From Gymnopus androsaceus JB14 (taxonomy: Eukaryota; Basidiomycota; Agaricomycetes; Agaricales; Omphalotaceae): a stretch of DNA of 64,000 nucleotides. The notes below the pieces were generated by a model. The model was not told the origin of the DNA and did not search any database. It saw only the letters and a program-made list of their open reading frames with translations. The DNA lies in contig ML769417.1 of NCBI GenBank assembly GCA_009733575.1, positions 248,001 through 312,000 on the forward strand, in the 5' to 3' direction. The translations under genes were made by a program, and so were the position numbers. Below are positions 34,646 to 46,440 of this stretch, piece by piece. Each line of letters opens with the position of its first letter. Within the stretch, counting starts at the first letter, position 1.

Positions 34646-35210
34646 GAAGATAAGTCAGATAGCTTCATTTTCCGTACAGAAAAATGAAGCTTTTCAGCCA
34701 GTGCAAGATAAGACTAGCTAGAACGTCGACGACAGTTGACTGAAAGCCTGTCTGTGTTATCTATGATTCTCAGGATACGATTGCCGATGACGCTTGAGAA
34801 GTTATTGAACCAAATGACGCGCTATTGAAGTTGGAGCAAAGTTGGAGCACTATTTATGATAGTTGACCTCGGGCGATGGTCCAGGAAGTTGAAAGGAAGT
34901 AACAGTCGAACGCGTCACGATCGGCGGAGCCGGGTTTTGCCTAGTGCTCTTTAAGCGTTAATAATAACGGCTAAAGAGCGCTAAGACTTATCTTCACGTC
35001 ACCATTTAATCAATTGAACCTTGCTGTGCGCAGCCTTGTCTTTATCTACAAAGGGCAGTAATGAAGCGATGAACGTTTCTTCTCTTCTATCTCCATCTCC
35101 AAGGACGACCCAATAAATCCCCATTCCTTTCTCTCCAACTCGTTCGGGAACCAGAGATAATCCTAGCCGTAGCCGCAGCCACAAAATTTTCCCTAGTCCT
35201 CGAGGCTCGA
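34646..35210. other. Intergenic, upstream of the Ser/Arg-rich gene
   Basis: A short hairpin lies near 34949-34982 (CTCTTTAA...TAAAGAG). No gene is seen. Confidence 0.3.
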
Positions 35211-36347
35211 ATGTCTGCAGTCACTCAATCTGAAACTGAAGCTGGGGCTGGTCTCCAAGCTCAGCTTGCTAGTGGCTCAGAAGCCCGCGCTCTCTCTTCC
35301 TCAGCATTAAATTCGAATTCAGAATCAGAAGCAGGTTCGCTCGAACAATCTGTTTCTCCTTCTCTTTCAGGCACCGTCTTCTCAGAGTCAGGCCTGGCCA
35401 CTTCACCTCTTTTCTGTGTCACCGACACGAATCCTTCAGCAACTGCACCTTCTGTTTCTTCAGATTCAGGCGTCCCGCCGAAATCCACTTCGAACTCCAA
35501 TTCACCCTCACCCTCATCCACAGCTTTGGCAATTGCGAACTTCCGCCCAACGTCCAAGGAAGTTATTAGTGGGATAGCTCCGCATGTGTTTGATGAGCGG
35601 AGGACGAGATCCAGGAGGTCAAGGTCGAGGAATGGGAGGAGGAGAAGTGCTGGTATGGCTGGCGTTGGCGCTGTTTATACCGCTGGCGATGGCTTAGAGC
35701 TGTCACGTCGTCGTTCGCGCTCGCTTGAAGGCATTGGTTCGGGTTTTGGTTCGATACCGAGATCCACATTTAGAACCAACTCGGCGACCTCGGTGTCATA
35801 CAGCAAGTGGGGCGCATCGCCATTGAGGTTATCCGCTGTTGTTACTGTGGAGGATATCGACAGGCTGTTACAATTAGGTTAATTTGAATTTTTTTCTTAT
35901 TCGTTTTCCGTCTATCTAACTGTCCCACCCGACAGAGCGCGATCCAGACCAAGGACAAGACCAGGAACAGAAGGACTCGCTGGGAAAGGAAGACTCGCAT
36001 TCCGTCATCCTACCCACACTGGGCGACATCAGCATCACACGAAAGAGGAGTAGAAAGAGACGGTCTGGGCTGGAGTTTGTAGGAATAGGGAGGCGGAAAT
36101 CAAAGTCAAAGTCGAAAGTGAACAATGCTACTGCCGGTAGTGGTTCTTCATCCTCTTCCGAGTCTTCGTCGTCCTCGGGCGAAGACCTAGGAAGCAAAAC
36201 ACCGAAACGAACAAAGTGGTCTTTAGTGCTCGATGTTCAGGCGCGCGTGTTTCAATTTAGGTATGTCTGATGCTTCTTTTGCTCGTTCGTTCGCTGCGGC
36301 TCTAACCAGTCTTGTCTTCGAACAGATCAAATCGGCTCAAAGGTTAA
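35211..36347 (+). CDS. Ser/Arg-rich protein of unknown function
   Basis: Three exons fit in phase: 35211-35877, 35936-36260 and 36326-36347 (337 aa). The first third is Ser/Glu/Ala-rich. A middle patch RRTRSRRSRSRNGRRR and RRRSRSLEG is RS-like and probably nuclear. Exon 2 has KRSRKRR, a KSKSKSK tract and an acidic Ser run, then KRTKWSLVLDVQARVFQFR. Exon 3 adds only SNRLKG. No membrane span or known domain. A CpG-depleted copy of exon 2 and its 3' flank lies at 42982-43260. Confidence 0.6.
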
Positions 36348-36469
36348 ACAAAGACAACAAAAACAACAAAAACATCAATATCGCACCTGCCACCATACGT
36401 GGCAATAGAACACATAGACTTACTTCATGCCTTCTCGTTTAATGTCTCCGGTCTTGCATTTGGCTGCTC

Positions 36470-36498
36470 TTTTTTTTTTTTTTTTTGGGGGGGGGGGG
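36470..36498 (+). repeat. Homopolymer tract T17-G12
   Basis: Seventeen T followed by twelve G in the 3' flank of the Ser/Arg-rich gene. The duplicated copy near 43367 lacks the G run. Confidence 0.9.
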
Positions 36499-37578
36499 AG
36501 ATTGTTCATATTTCCATCTCAAAAATCATCTTGAAACCTCGAATACTTAAATTCATTTTGTTCAACTTGCTCATTCATCCTCGTACTCGTTTATCTTGGA
36601 ATCATAACATTCATCACGATACCTTACATTATTGCGTTCTGCTGTACTTTTATCACATACTACTACGCTGCGTCGCGCTTTGGGCATTTAGAGTTTATAT
36701 CATCCTGCTATCTTAGTTCTTGTTCTACGTATCTTTCTCGGTTCTGCTGCATGCTCTCCAACACACAAACATAGCTATCAAATTCCTCATCTCCGTTTCC
36801 CCGTACTTTCACCACCTTTACTCGTATTAATCGATATCAATGAAGGACTTTATGATTAAAATCCATGCAGTACCGACTACCACTTACAATTCTGACCTGT
36901 TATCAGTGATAACCACTCGCATCCCCAACCTATGCAAGTTACACAATGGTCGCACCTTGGCTTCTTCATTCATCTCCGCTCCCCATTTCATCCCCACCTT
37001 GTCCAACTCGTACAACGGTTCATAAACATTATCGTCCACATCCACTCCATAAGATCGAAGCACCACTGACCGCAACGAATCCACTGCAAACAAGGGGTCC
37101 GGAAGCCAGCGGGATGAAACCATTTTGACAAATCCCTCGCTATCAAAAGAGGGGCTGTTGAGCTTTATCACAAGTGAGCGCAGTTTGGGAAGGAGGATAG
37201 ACTGGGTAGATGGGCCGGGGTCGGATGGAGACTCGGGCAAAGTGAGTCTGGACAGGAAGAGGGAGGTTATTGGGTTCCTCCCCATCACCAACTGCGCGCC
37301 GTCAAAGGAAAAGTTGACGAGTGAAGCCAATAAGTGAAGCGCCGCAACCAACTCCAAATCCGAGATGGTGACACCACGAATAGAGAGTGTCGTCAAAACG
37401 CATGAAGATCTCGATATGAATGCATCAAAGGCTTTCACCGACCAGAAGAGGTTTTCATTTTCTGGATGAAGATTTAGGACAGACAACGATGGGAATGTGA
37501 ACATTGATAACAAGTCATCCATGGTATTAGGATTATTGGGATTCCAAGGGGAGAGTGTCACAGTAAATGACTCTAGCT

Positions 37579-38305
37579 CATCAGCAGAACCTGGGTGAAC
37601 GCTACAGCACCTATAGCAGCTTATAGCAATCCATAGCAGCCACAGCACTGTACAGTGCTGTGGAATGCTATGAGGTCCTATGAGGTCCTGTAAGATGCTG
37701 TAGGTTGACCGTTGCTCGAGTATTCTGACACCTGTCATTCCCAGCTGATGGATACGGCAACGGGGACCTTGGACGCTATTTAATCAACGGTTTTGACAAG
37801 TTCGACGTCTTTTCCTTCCCCCACTAAGCTCAACTTAACTCAGACTGTAAGTTCTGCTCTCTGGAATTTTTGACTCGGAGGCTCTAATTGTATATCTGAT
37901 GACATCTTTTAGTCTCATTGAAGAAGTTTTCGATGACTGGTAGGAGGTTGCAGTTAATTAGTATACAATTTTACGCCAGTTGTGGGCCTGTTGGATGAGT
38001 TGAGTATGTATGTTGTAGTATTAGTAGTGTTTGGAATCGCCAATAAAATGATTTTATAAATATTTCGCTAGTATTTCGCTCTCGCCAGCCAGGGAATCAA
38101 TTCAAAATGATAATATATTTGGTATTGAATCAATATTGAATAGAACCCTGATGGCGGCGTTCCCGCGAAGTCCACAGTGATCCACAGCAACCCATAGCAT
38201 CCCACAGTTCTGTACAGAGGGGTACCTTGCTATGGGTCCTATAAGTGCTGTGGGTTCTGTACAGAGCTGTACAGCTCTGTACAGAACACCCAGGTTTTGC
38301 TGATA
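37579..38305. mobile_element. CATCAGCA-family insertion in F-box copy A-minus
   Basis: The left end CATCAGCAGAACCTGGGTG and the right end CACCCAGGTTTTGCTGATA are inverted repeats. The paralogue near 44470 shows the empty site (TAGCTGTGCC). 727 bp is long for the family, so it may be two copies or a larger relative; a GCTGATG at about 37742 and CTGATG at about 38147 may be internal ends. Confidence 0.65.
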
Positions 38306-38522
38306 GGCTGTGCCAATAATATATGAGGTTGAGGATGCTGAGATTTAAATCCATGCACCTCAAGCTCCAAAGTGGTTAGGTTGGGGAAACTCTGGAGAAC
38401 GGCCATTTCGCGATACTTCTGCGCAATTTTCAAAAAAGTAATCTGTCGTCGAGGAAGCCCAGGCATACACTGTTCTCTGGGATCACTAACGTGATCATCA
38501 ATCTCCAGTGCACGGAGCTTGG

Positions 38523-39105
38523 AGTATATACGAAAACGAAACGAAACTTCCGCCTTATCTATATAGATAACGATATCTTATAGATAATAAACCGAAGTTT
38601 CGTTTTTGAGGGGCGGGCCCGGAACAGGCTACAGCACCTAAGTTTCGTTTCTCAGCTCTTCGTGACTGTCACTTCTAGCTGTCATTGAAATGAAATAAGC
38701 GCGAATGTGTAGTTTTCACTCAAAAATTCACTCATGAGCGATTTTTTGTCCGAAAAGATCTTAATCGGTCTGTTTCTCATTCAAGCGGATTTTCTTGTAC
38801 TTTTGGTGTGACTGCAACCATATGGGAAGAGTGTAGCACGTAGCAGCCTACAGGCTCTAATTAAATTTGGTATAGTAATGCATATGCAACTAGGCTGAGC
38901 TAGCACAGGCAGTGTCAGTCGGATGAAAATTTTTTCTTTTTCTTTATTTAGCGGTACATCTGTGAGTTGTCACATCAACTTATTCTTAACCGGGGGATCC
39001 GGGGAAGTCTGGGACGGCGCCTACTGTTATCGCCAGTGATAAGGACATTATCAGACGCAAGTTGGACGGAAGCGGAGGTTTCGTTTCGTTTCTGGTCACT
39101 ACCGC
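38523..39105. mobile_element. TIR element with 9-bp target duplication
   Basis: Both ends carry AAACGAAACGAAAC followed by Y-TCCGC in inverted orientation. GGAGCTTGG (38514-38522) and GGAGGTTGG (39106-39114) flank it with one mismatch. The paralogue near 44690 shows the empty site. A 9-bp duplication suggests a Mutator-like origin. No coding capacity. Confidence 0.6.
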
Positions 39106-40166
39106 GGAGGTTGGGCGCAGCTTCAAAGCAAAAATAGATGTCGCCTTCATCACCTCTATATCCCAGAGTCAAATCTTCAAGTAACGGGAGTGAAAGTGGA
39201 GTTTCCAAAATAATGAAATTCGCAATACACCGAAAGCTCGTCCAACGCAAAGTGTGTATTAAAAGGAGATCGAGGGCAGGTGAAGTAGGTTCACTGATAT
39301 GGATATGTCTCTCCGACTCGTCCATATACAGATCAAGAAAAAGCGGGGCTTCGGCGGAGCGGTCTAGATAGAGCTGGAGCGTAGCCATGAACGCATCCGG
39401 CATCGTTGGCTCCTGCGTGATTTCAAGTTTCAACCGAGCCCACAAGTCGGGTAAAGCTAGAGCTAGTAAGCGCCATCGCACGCATACCGCGCTAATAGCT
39501 AAGGCTGGCAGGTAGGAAATCACTCGCAAAGACAATTCGGTAGGTGGCTCATCGTTTGAGCGCCAAGGATATTCCTATTTGCCTCGCATGTAATCTCGAA
39601 AATGAGGGATAAAAGCTCGTTAGGAAGTTGACCGATGGAGGGTGGCGATTGCGATAGACGTGGGTGAGTGTGTGGTTCCAGTTCAGCTACAGGGGAGGTA
39701 ATCTAAACGTATAGTAAGTAAATAAGGATGTAGTACTTCCAAGCATCGGTTTAAATTCAAGTAAACCCAGATAGGTTTGTCTTTCAACGATCGATTTGTG
39801 TTTCAAACTTACCTGGTGGAGTCCTGAATCCAAATCCGACATAGGTAACCGCTTTGCGTCGATGTACTTGGAGAGGAATTACTCAAATACAACTTATCGC
39901 TGTCGAGAAGAGAGGACGTGACGTGACATGGCGTGTGCTCGAACCCGTGTTTGTTCACGTCACGCTCCTTCTCGGAACCTCTTTACTTGATTTGATACAG
40001 GCCTCATTTCAATCTACTCCTTCCTACCGGCCTTAGAGCGATCTTCATAAATCTAAAATTCACTGTCGTTATTTGAATCCTTCTCCATTCTAAATCGGAG
40101 AAAGAAGCTACCATGCTGGACTCAGAAAATTTCAAAATATCCGGGAAACTTTTGAGGTGAGTTTCT

Positions 40167-40555
40167 CAAGGGGGTACCGGACTTACGGCCCATTACACTC
40201 CGGTGGGTGGTTGGTTGCTGCTGAGAGGCCACTAAAATATTTTTTCAAACCTATCTTTCAGAGGCTCTGAGAGCTTTGAAGGGTTAAATATGCTATTGGT
40301 AATTGTTATAGGTATTTATCTGTAGCCAATATATGCCAAATGGAAATATTGAGCCTAGAGATAGGCATCAGCGGGAGATATTTATGAGGTCATCTCTGTA
40401 TGTCATCAAGATTTGTAATGATATAGATAAGATTATTACCATATATAGTATATCAGACATCACGTGGGTGTTGCGTGGGTGGGTGGTTGCCCCTGTGAGG
40501 CCCTTAAAATATTTTTTGGCTTGGTGTAATAAAATATTTTTTTCGGACCCCCTTG
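40167..40555. mobile_element. hAT-like MITE with 8-bp duplication
   Basis: The ends are CAAGGGGGTACCGG and its inverted partner ending CGGACCCCCTTG. GAGTTTCT flanks it exactly on both sides (40159-40166 and 40556-40563). Copy C at 55395 shows the empty site. 389 bp, non-coding. Confidence 0.8.
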
Positions 40556-41429
40556 GAGTTTCTGGAACAACTTATAAAATGCAGAATCTCCAATGCTCAA
40601 GCAGTGCAGATCTCGTGGAACAACAGATTCAGCCTCGTACACTACAACCATCCTTGCTTATCGACCGGCTTGCCAACGAACTCTTATCCCTTATATTCGA
40701 CTTTACATGCGAGGAAAATTTGTTGCAGGAATACCCTAGAACCAACGGAAAACCCACCGGACTGACATCTCCTGTGATTTCCTATCTGCCTGCCTTAGCT
40801 ATCAGCGCCGTATGCACGCAATGGCATTCGCTAGCTCTAGCTCTACCCGACTTATGGGCTCGGTTGAAGCTAAAATCACGGAGGAGCCAACAATATCGGA
40901 TGCATTTATGGCTACCCTCTAGCTTTATTTGGATCGTTCCGCTAAAACCCCGCTTGTTCTTGACGTATTTATCGATTATATAAAGGATGGGCTCTACGAT
41001 GATAATCCATTTGCGTTAAATCTCCTCCTCCAATACAGTTCATGCTGGAAAAAGTTTCGCTGTCGTACTGATCGCCCTATATTTGAAACTCCACTCTCGC
41101 TCCCCATTCTAGAGGACTTGAGTCTTGGATGTGGGGGCATGGATGATGTAGGCGATATCTTTTATTCTCCCTGAGCTGCGCCAAAGCTCCGCGCCCTCGA
41201 GATCGATCTTGCCCCTAGTGACACCGACAGCAGATTACTTTTTTGAAATTTTCGCAGAAGTATTGGGACATGGAGAGTATCCAAGATTTCCTTAACCTAA
41301 CCACTTTGGAGCTTGAGGTCTATGAATTGGATGCTGAGGATTCTCAACCTCATATATCATTAGTACAGCTAGAGTCATTCACTATGAGACTTGTCTCTTA
41401 GTATACCTCCAGTGAATTGTTGGATGAAT

Positions 41430-41624
41430 TGTTGGATTAGACCCTGAGATGTGAGCGAAGGAGGGAAAAATCTGTATAGGCAGGGAACCCGCAGCAAACG
41501 CGCAAGGGTTCCGGTAGCGACGGTACAGGTTATATATGTAAGTAAGATAGGGGAATCGGGAAAATAGATAAAAAGGGCAGCGGCGGTGTGAGTGCCGGAC
41601 TGGATACCAATCAATATTCCAACA
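41430..41624 (-). repeat. Very short solo LTR (195 bp)
   Basis: It opens TGTTGGAT and closes ATTCCAACA. The flanks are TGAAT and TGATT; the empty site in copy C reads TGATT. A TATATA-like motif lies near 41531. The orientation is uncertain. Confidence 0.65.
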
Positions 41625-41785
41625 TGATTTCCTTTCACTGTTCACATTCCCATCATTGAACATCCTCAATCTTCACCGAGAAAATGACCAAGGTACCAAG
41701 CTCTTCTGGTCAGTGAATGCCTTTGATGCATTCATATCAAGATCATCATGCATTTTGATGACACTCTCAATCCGTGGTCTTACTA

Positions 41786-42140
41786 CTGTACTGTTTTGAC
41801 CAAAAGTTCACGGTATGTGATGCATGACCTCTACTGTTCAGAAAATTCAGTGTTCCCAAAGTGCAGTGACCTGTGACCAATCTGTGAACTGTTCACTGGC
41901 ATTGAGTCCACCTGTCCTTCTAGTTCATGATTTGGTGGATATCTTGTTTTGAAGCAAGAAATGGCTTGTTTGTAAGTGAATCAAGGCTAATTTGAGTATT
42001 TTAAGGACTTTTTTAAAATATATATTTTGTTTCAGTTGTCATGGTGTTCACAGCCCAAAATGACCAGTGACACCCTCCTGTGAACTGTTCATTTTGAGCC
42101 TAAGTGATGCGTGACTGAACTTTTGGTCAAAACGGTACAG
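41786..42140. mobile_element. Tc1/mariner-type MITE, TA duplication
   Basis: The ends CTGTACTGTTTTGACCAAAA and TTTTGGTCAAAACGGTACAG are inverted repeats with one mismatch. TA flanks both sides. Removing it gives a 22-nt stretch that aligns without gaps to copy C. 355 bp. Confidence 0.75.
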
Positions 42141-42715
42141 TATGTTGGATTTGGAGTTGATTGCGGCGCTTCACTTATTGCCTTCACTTGTCAGCCTGTT
42201 CTTTGATGACTCGCAGTGGGCAAAGGAGAGCCCATTCAGCTCCCTCTTCCTCTTGAGACTCACCTTGCCTGAGTCTCCATACGACCCCTCTGCCCAGTCT
42301 ATCTTCATTCCCAAACTGTGTTCTCTAGTCATAAAATTCAAAGGCACCTCTTTCAATGATGTGGCATTTGTCAAAATGATTTCATCCCGTTGGTTTCCAA
42401 ATCCCTCCGAGTCATATGCATCTACTATTGGGATTAATTTCTTGAGGTCAATGGTGCTTTGATTTCATAGCCGGGACGTGGACGAGGATGTTTATGGACC
42501 ACTCTATGAATTGGACAAGGTGTGGATGCATTGGGGATGGGAGGTGAATGAGGTGATTGAACTGCAACCGCTTTCTAATCTGCATAGGTAGGGGATGCGA
42601 GTGGTTATTACTGGAAGGGATTACAATGGTCAACATTGAGTGCAATGCTTGGCTATAGACAGAGCCCTATATTGGTTGTCGCTTGTGTATCTTTCTAACC
42701 AAATTGATCAATATT

Positions 42716-42792
42716 TGTCCGTGTAACTCAGTGGTAGAGTCTTTACTGTAACTAGCTTCTTGCAGCAGCGTGTTCAAATCACAGTGAGGACA
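42716..42792 (+). other. tRNA-like sequence, copy 1
   Basis: ACTC-AGTGGTA-GAGT forms a tRNA-like D arm, GTG-TTCAAAT-CAC a T arm, and TGTCC...GGACA a partial acceptor stem. No convincing anticodon arm is seen. A T-run (about 42822-42841) follows. It looks like a tRNA pseudogene or the head of a SINE. A copy is at 56874. Confidence 0.4.
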
Positions 42793-42981
42793 TCCTTGCA
42801 AACCTTCTAGATCCAGTTTCTTTTTTTTTTTTTTTTTTTTTGGCTAAGTATGTGCTGTACATCATTACTATATTTTGGAGTCTTGGATTGCATTCTTTGA
42901 ATCCGAATCCTCTACCTCCGTCTCGGTAACTGTCTACTGCCTAGTCCATATATCTATCTAACATTATTCGGTTTTGAATGA

Positions 42982-43260
42982 GTAGGAATAGGGAGGTGGA
43001 AATCAAAGTTGAAGTCGAAAGCAAACAATGCTACTTCTGGTAGCAGTTCTTCATCCTCTTCCGAGTCTTCTTTGTTGTTGCCCTCGGGCAAAGACCTATG
43101 AAGCAAAATACCAAAACAAACAAAGTGGTCTTTAGTGCCCAATGTTCAGGCGCGCATGTTTCAATTTAGGTATGTCTGATGCTTCTATTCTTTCCTTGCT
43201 CGTTCATTCTAACTGGTCCTGTCTTTGAACAGATCAAATCAGCTCAAAGGTTAAACAAAG
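42982..43260 (+). pseudogene. Truncated copy of the Ser/Arg-rich gene
   Basis: It matches exon 2, the last intron and exon 3 of 35211-36347, starting at GTAGGAATAGGGAGG. CGG-to-TGG/TGA-type changes destroy the frame. The first exon is absent. Confidence 0.75.
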
Positions 43261-44700
43261 ATAATAAGAACATTAATATTGCACTTGCCATTGTATGTGG
43301 CAATAGAATACATAGACTTACTTCATGCCTTGTTTAATTTCTCTGGTCTTGCATTTGGCTGCTCTTTTCTTCTTTGGCATTGTTCATATTTCCATCTCAA
43401 AAATCATCTTGAAACCTCGAGTACTCAATTCATTTTGTTCAAGTTGCTCATTCATCCTTGCCCTCATTTACCTTGGAATCATAACATTCATTGTGATACC
43501 TTACTTTATTGTGTTCTGCTGTACTTTTATCACATACTACTATGCTGCATCACACTTTGGCATTTAGAGTTTATATTATCCTGTTATCCTAGTTCATTCT
43601 ATGTATCCCATCCCTTGGTTCTGCTGCATGCTCTCCAATGCACAAACATAGCTATCAAATTCCTCATCTCCCTTTCCTCGTACTTTCACCACCTTTACTC
43701 ATATTAATCGATATCAATGAAGGACATTATAATTAAAATCCATACCGCACCGACTACAACTTACTCAATCTCCTTGTACGAGAAATCCATTTTGACCTGT
43801 CATCAGTGATAACCACTTGCCTCCCCAACCTGTGCGAGTTACATAATGGTCGCACTTTGGCTTCCTCATTCATCTCTGCTTCCCATTTTATCCCTACCCT
43901 ATCCAACTTGTACAATGGTTCATGAACATTATCATATATCTCCAGTCCATAAGATCGAAGCACCACTGACTGCAACAAATCCACTGCAAACAAGGGATCC
44001 GGAAGCCAGCAGGATTAAACCATTTTGACAAATGTCTCATCATCAAAAGAGGGGTTGTTGAGTTTTATCACAAGTGAGCACAGTTTGGGAAGGAGAATAG
44101 ACTGGGTAGATGGGTCGGGATTGGATGGAGACTCGGGCAAAGTGAGTTTGGACAGGAAGAGGAAGGTTATTGGGTTCTTCCCCACCACCAACTGCACACC
44201 ATCAAAAGAAGAAGTTGACAAGTGAAGGCAATAAGTGAAGCACCACAACCAACTCCAAATCCGAGATGGTGACCCCACGAATAGAGAGTGTTGTTAAAAT
44301 GTATGATGATCTCAATATGAATGCATGCTTTTACCAACCAGAAGAGGTTTTCATCTCCTGGATGAAGATTTAGGACAGACAATGATGGGAATGTGAACAT
44401 TGATGACAAGTCATCCATGGTATGGGGATTATCAGGATTCCAAAGGGAGAGAGTTGCAGTAAATGACTTTAGCTGTGCCAATAATATATGAGGCCAAGGA
44501 TACTAGGATTTAAATCCATGCACATCAAGCTACAAAGTGGTTAGGTTGGAGAAACTCTGGAGAATGGTGATTTTTTGATACATCTGCGCAATTTTCAAAA
44601 AATTTATCTGCCATTGAGGAATCCCAGGCATACACTGTTCTCTGGGATCACTAATGTGATCATCAATCTCTAGTGCATGGAGCTTGGGTGCAGCTTCAAA

Positions 44701-45720
44701 GTACAAGATCCCCAGACACAGATCTTGTATACAAAAATGATTACAATTGTAGGTTTTACTTTATTCTACAAATTACTACAGTTGTAAGTACCATCAATTA
44801 TTATTATTACTACTGTATTTGGTGTGCAAACTTTGGGCCTGCCTCTGCTTCCCTCCCCTTCCTTGCTGTGCTTGGGGGTCCCCTGTAAGACCAGGGTCAA
44901 TGGTCTTGGGGAAGGTACTGAAAGTAGCTTTGGAGCCTTTAGTATGAAAGGCGGGTGAGATCCACAATCAAATATGTGTGCGGGTGACTAGTAGGAAATT
45001 AGTAATAAGAAGTGGGTGGATTTGGGATACCAGAGCTCCCAAATGTGACTTGTGAGTCTAGTTGTACAAGCCAATGTCAAGTAGTCAATGGCAGCGGGTC
45101 TGAGTGTTGTATGAGCTCACTGTTAGTCAAGTCAACATGCAAGTTGGAATGCGGAAGCCAGCACAAGCGTGTATTGAGATAATAAGAAAATAGACAAGAG
45201 TATAGGAAAATAGAGAGAACAAGAGATACAGGAGTAAAACAGGTTAATATCAAGACAAGGGATCCCCCAGGGGGAGCTACCAGTTACATATGTACAGGAT
45301 GTTGGGTTGGTGAATAGTCAGTATGTACAGAAGTAGATGGGACCCATCATGCAGCTTAGCAGGCGGTTGTTGGATTGGTAGGGTGAGCTATGTATATAAT
45401 CTGGTGGATTTGGGTTGTGAAGATAGTGAAATCGGTGGTACAGAGCATAACATCCCCCAGGCTGGGAAGTCATTGGCAGGCACTCTAAAGCCTTGTTTGC
45501 ACTTATTTCAATAGGTTGCAACCCCTAACCCAGCATGTTTGGCAATGCTGGGCTAGCTCTCTTATGTTAGGGTTCACCCTTCAGGCAAACCCTAACAAGA
45601 GCTAGCCACAGAATTGCTTAAAAAGCAAAAAAAAAAAAAAAAAAAAATCCTTTGCATCCCTTAGAGATTTGAACACAGGCTATCAGATGAACTACAGTGC
45701 ACCTGCCAGATCTGGTAGAC
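44701..45720. mobile_element. Unclassified insertion with poly-A run
   Basis: This about 1-kb stretch is absent from the paralogue (39125-39180). It holds a 23-A run near 45626-45648 next to a tRNA-like box (TGTTCAAATCTC on the minus strand near 45664-45675), which suggests a SINE part. A GGGGGA/TGTTATGC junction on the minus strand near 45452 resembles a PPT-LTR join. The ends are not resolved. Confidence 0.35.
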
Positions 45721-45823
45721 AAGATGGGAGTGAAAGTGGATTTTCCAAAATAATGACATTTGCAATACACCAAAAGCTTGTCCAATGCAAAGTGTGTTTA
45801 AGGAGGAGATTGAGATCAATATA

Positions 45824-46303
45824 CTGTATCATTTCAAAAATAAGTTCAGCCAATGTTATGCATTATGAAGATGGAAATCACCCCAGTTTAGTACTGCAGC
45901 ATTTCGATCAGTTCGGCAGTCACAGGTCACAGGTGTCCCAAATTTTCCGAAATGTCACAAGTGTCACAGGTCACCCAAACATCTGCTGAAATCTGTTTTT
46001 GGTCAATCAAATTCAAAAAATTTCTCCCATATAGCGCAGCTATTACTTTCTTCCTGCATGCCTCTGTAGTGAATCCTTGAATTACAGACTAAAAAAAAGC
46101 AAAATTACTAACTCAAAGGGCCTTGGAATGCCATTTTACATGAGTTTTCTGACAAAAATTTCGGCAGGTCACAAGGCACCAGGCCCTTTGACAAAATGAA
46201 AATTTCGGCGGGCTGGTCACAGGTCACACCCCCTGCCGAAGTGATCGAAATGGTGCAGTACCCCACATTATGCATTACTGAACTTAAATTTGAAACTATA
46301 CAG
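45824..46303. mobile_element. TA-flanked MITE with about 100-bp TIRs
   Basis: Both ends read CTGTAT-x2-TTTCAAA-x-TTAAGTTCAG-like, then TACTGCAxCATTTCGATCA and TTCGGCAG, in inverted orientation. TA flanks both sides. The centre has repeats of GTCACAGGT. 480 bp; absent from the paralogue. Confidence 0.7.
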
Positions 46304-46440
46304 TACTTCTTCTTTGGCCAGTCAATGTACAAGTCAAGAAAAAGCAGGGCTTGGGATGAACAGTGTACAAAGAGCTGGAGCATAGCCATGAATGCATCCG
46401 GTATCATTAGGTCCTCCATGAATTCAAGTTTCAACCAAGC

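Larger units (their letters stand above)
36884..39844 (-). pseudogene. F-box/LRR-like gene, copy A-minus, with two insertions
   Basis: The start ATG at 39842-39844 begins MSDLDSGLHQ and is followed by a GTAAGT donor. The next exon has the F-box (GQLPNELLSLIFEITCE) and the ISYLPALAISAVCVRWRLLALALPDLWARLKLE helices (39430-39640). The LRR-like end has ISDLELVAALHLL, SLFLSRLTLPESP and YEPLYELDKVGM (36884-37580). A 727-bp element (37579-38305) and a 583-bp TIR element (38523-39105) interrupt it, so it is a pseudogene unless they are spliced out. Such F-box proteins pair with Skp1 in ubiquitin ligases. It is divergent from the copy starting at 40113. Confidence 0.7.
40113..42639 (+). pseudogene. 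F-box/LRR-like gene, copy A-plus, with three insertions
   Basis: Exon 1 starts MLDSENFKISGK with a GTGAGT donor. The F-box follows at about 40650-40870 (DRLANELLSLIFDFTCEE; ISYLPALAISAVCTQW). A 1-nt loss near 40873 shifts the frame. LRR-like parts are at 41250-41420, 41640-41780 and 42141-42460. A hAT-like MITE lies in intron 1 (40167-40555); a 195-bp LTR (41430-41624) and a TA-flanked MITE (41786-42140) lie in exons. CpG sites present in copy C are TG or CA here from about 41.6 kb on. Confidence 0.7.
42982..46440. repeat. Second copy of block 36079-39440
   Basis: It repeats the 3' part of the Ser/Arg-rich gene, its 3' flank and the F-box minus-strand gene in the same order and orientation. 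Differences are mostly C-to-T and G-to-A at CpG, plus different insertions. The match stops at about 46440 and resumes at 54875. Confidence 0.8.
43754..46440 (-). pseudogene. F-box/LRR-like gene, copy B-minus
   Basis: It matches 36884-39440 (for example SLFLSKLTLPESPS, MDDLSSMFTFPSLSVLNLHP, PDAFMAMLQLF). It lacks the two insertions of copy A-minus but has its own (44701-45720 and 45824-46303). Its 5' part continues at 54875-55116 beyond an 8.4-kb insertion. Stops and frame breaks are many. Confidence 0.7.
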
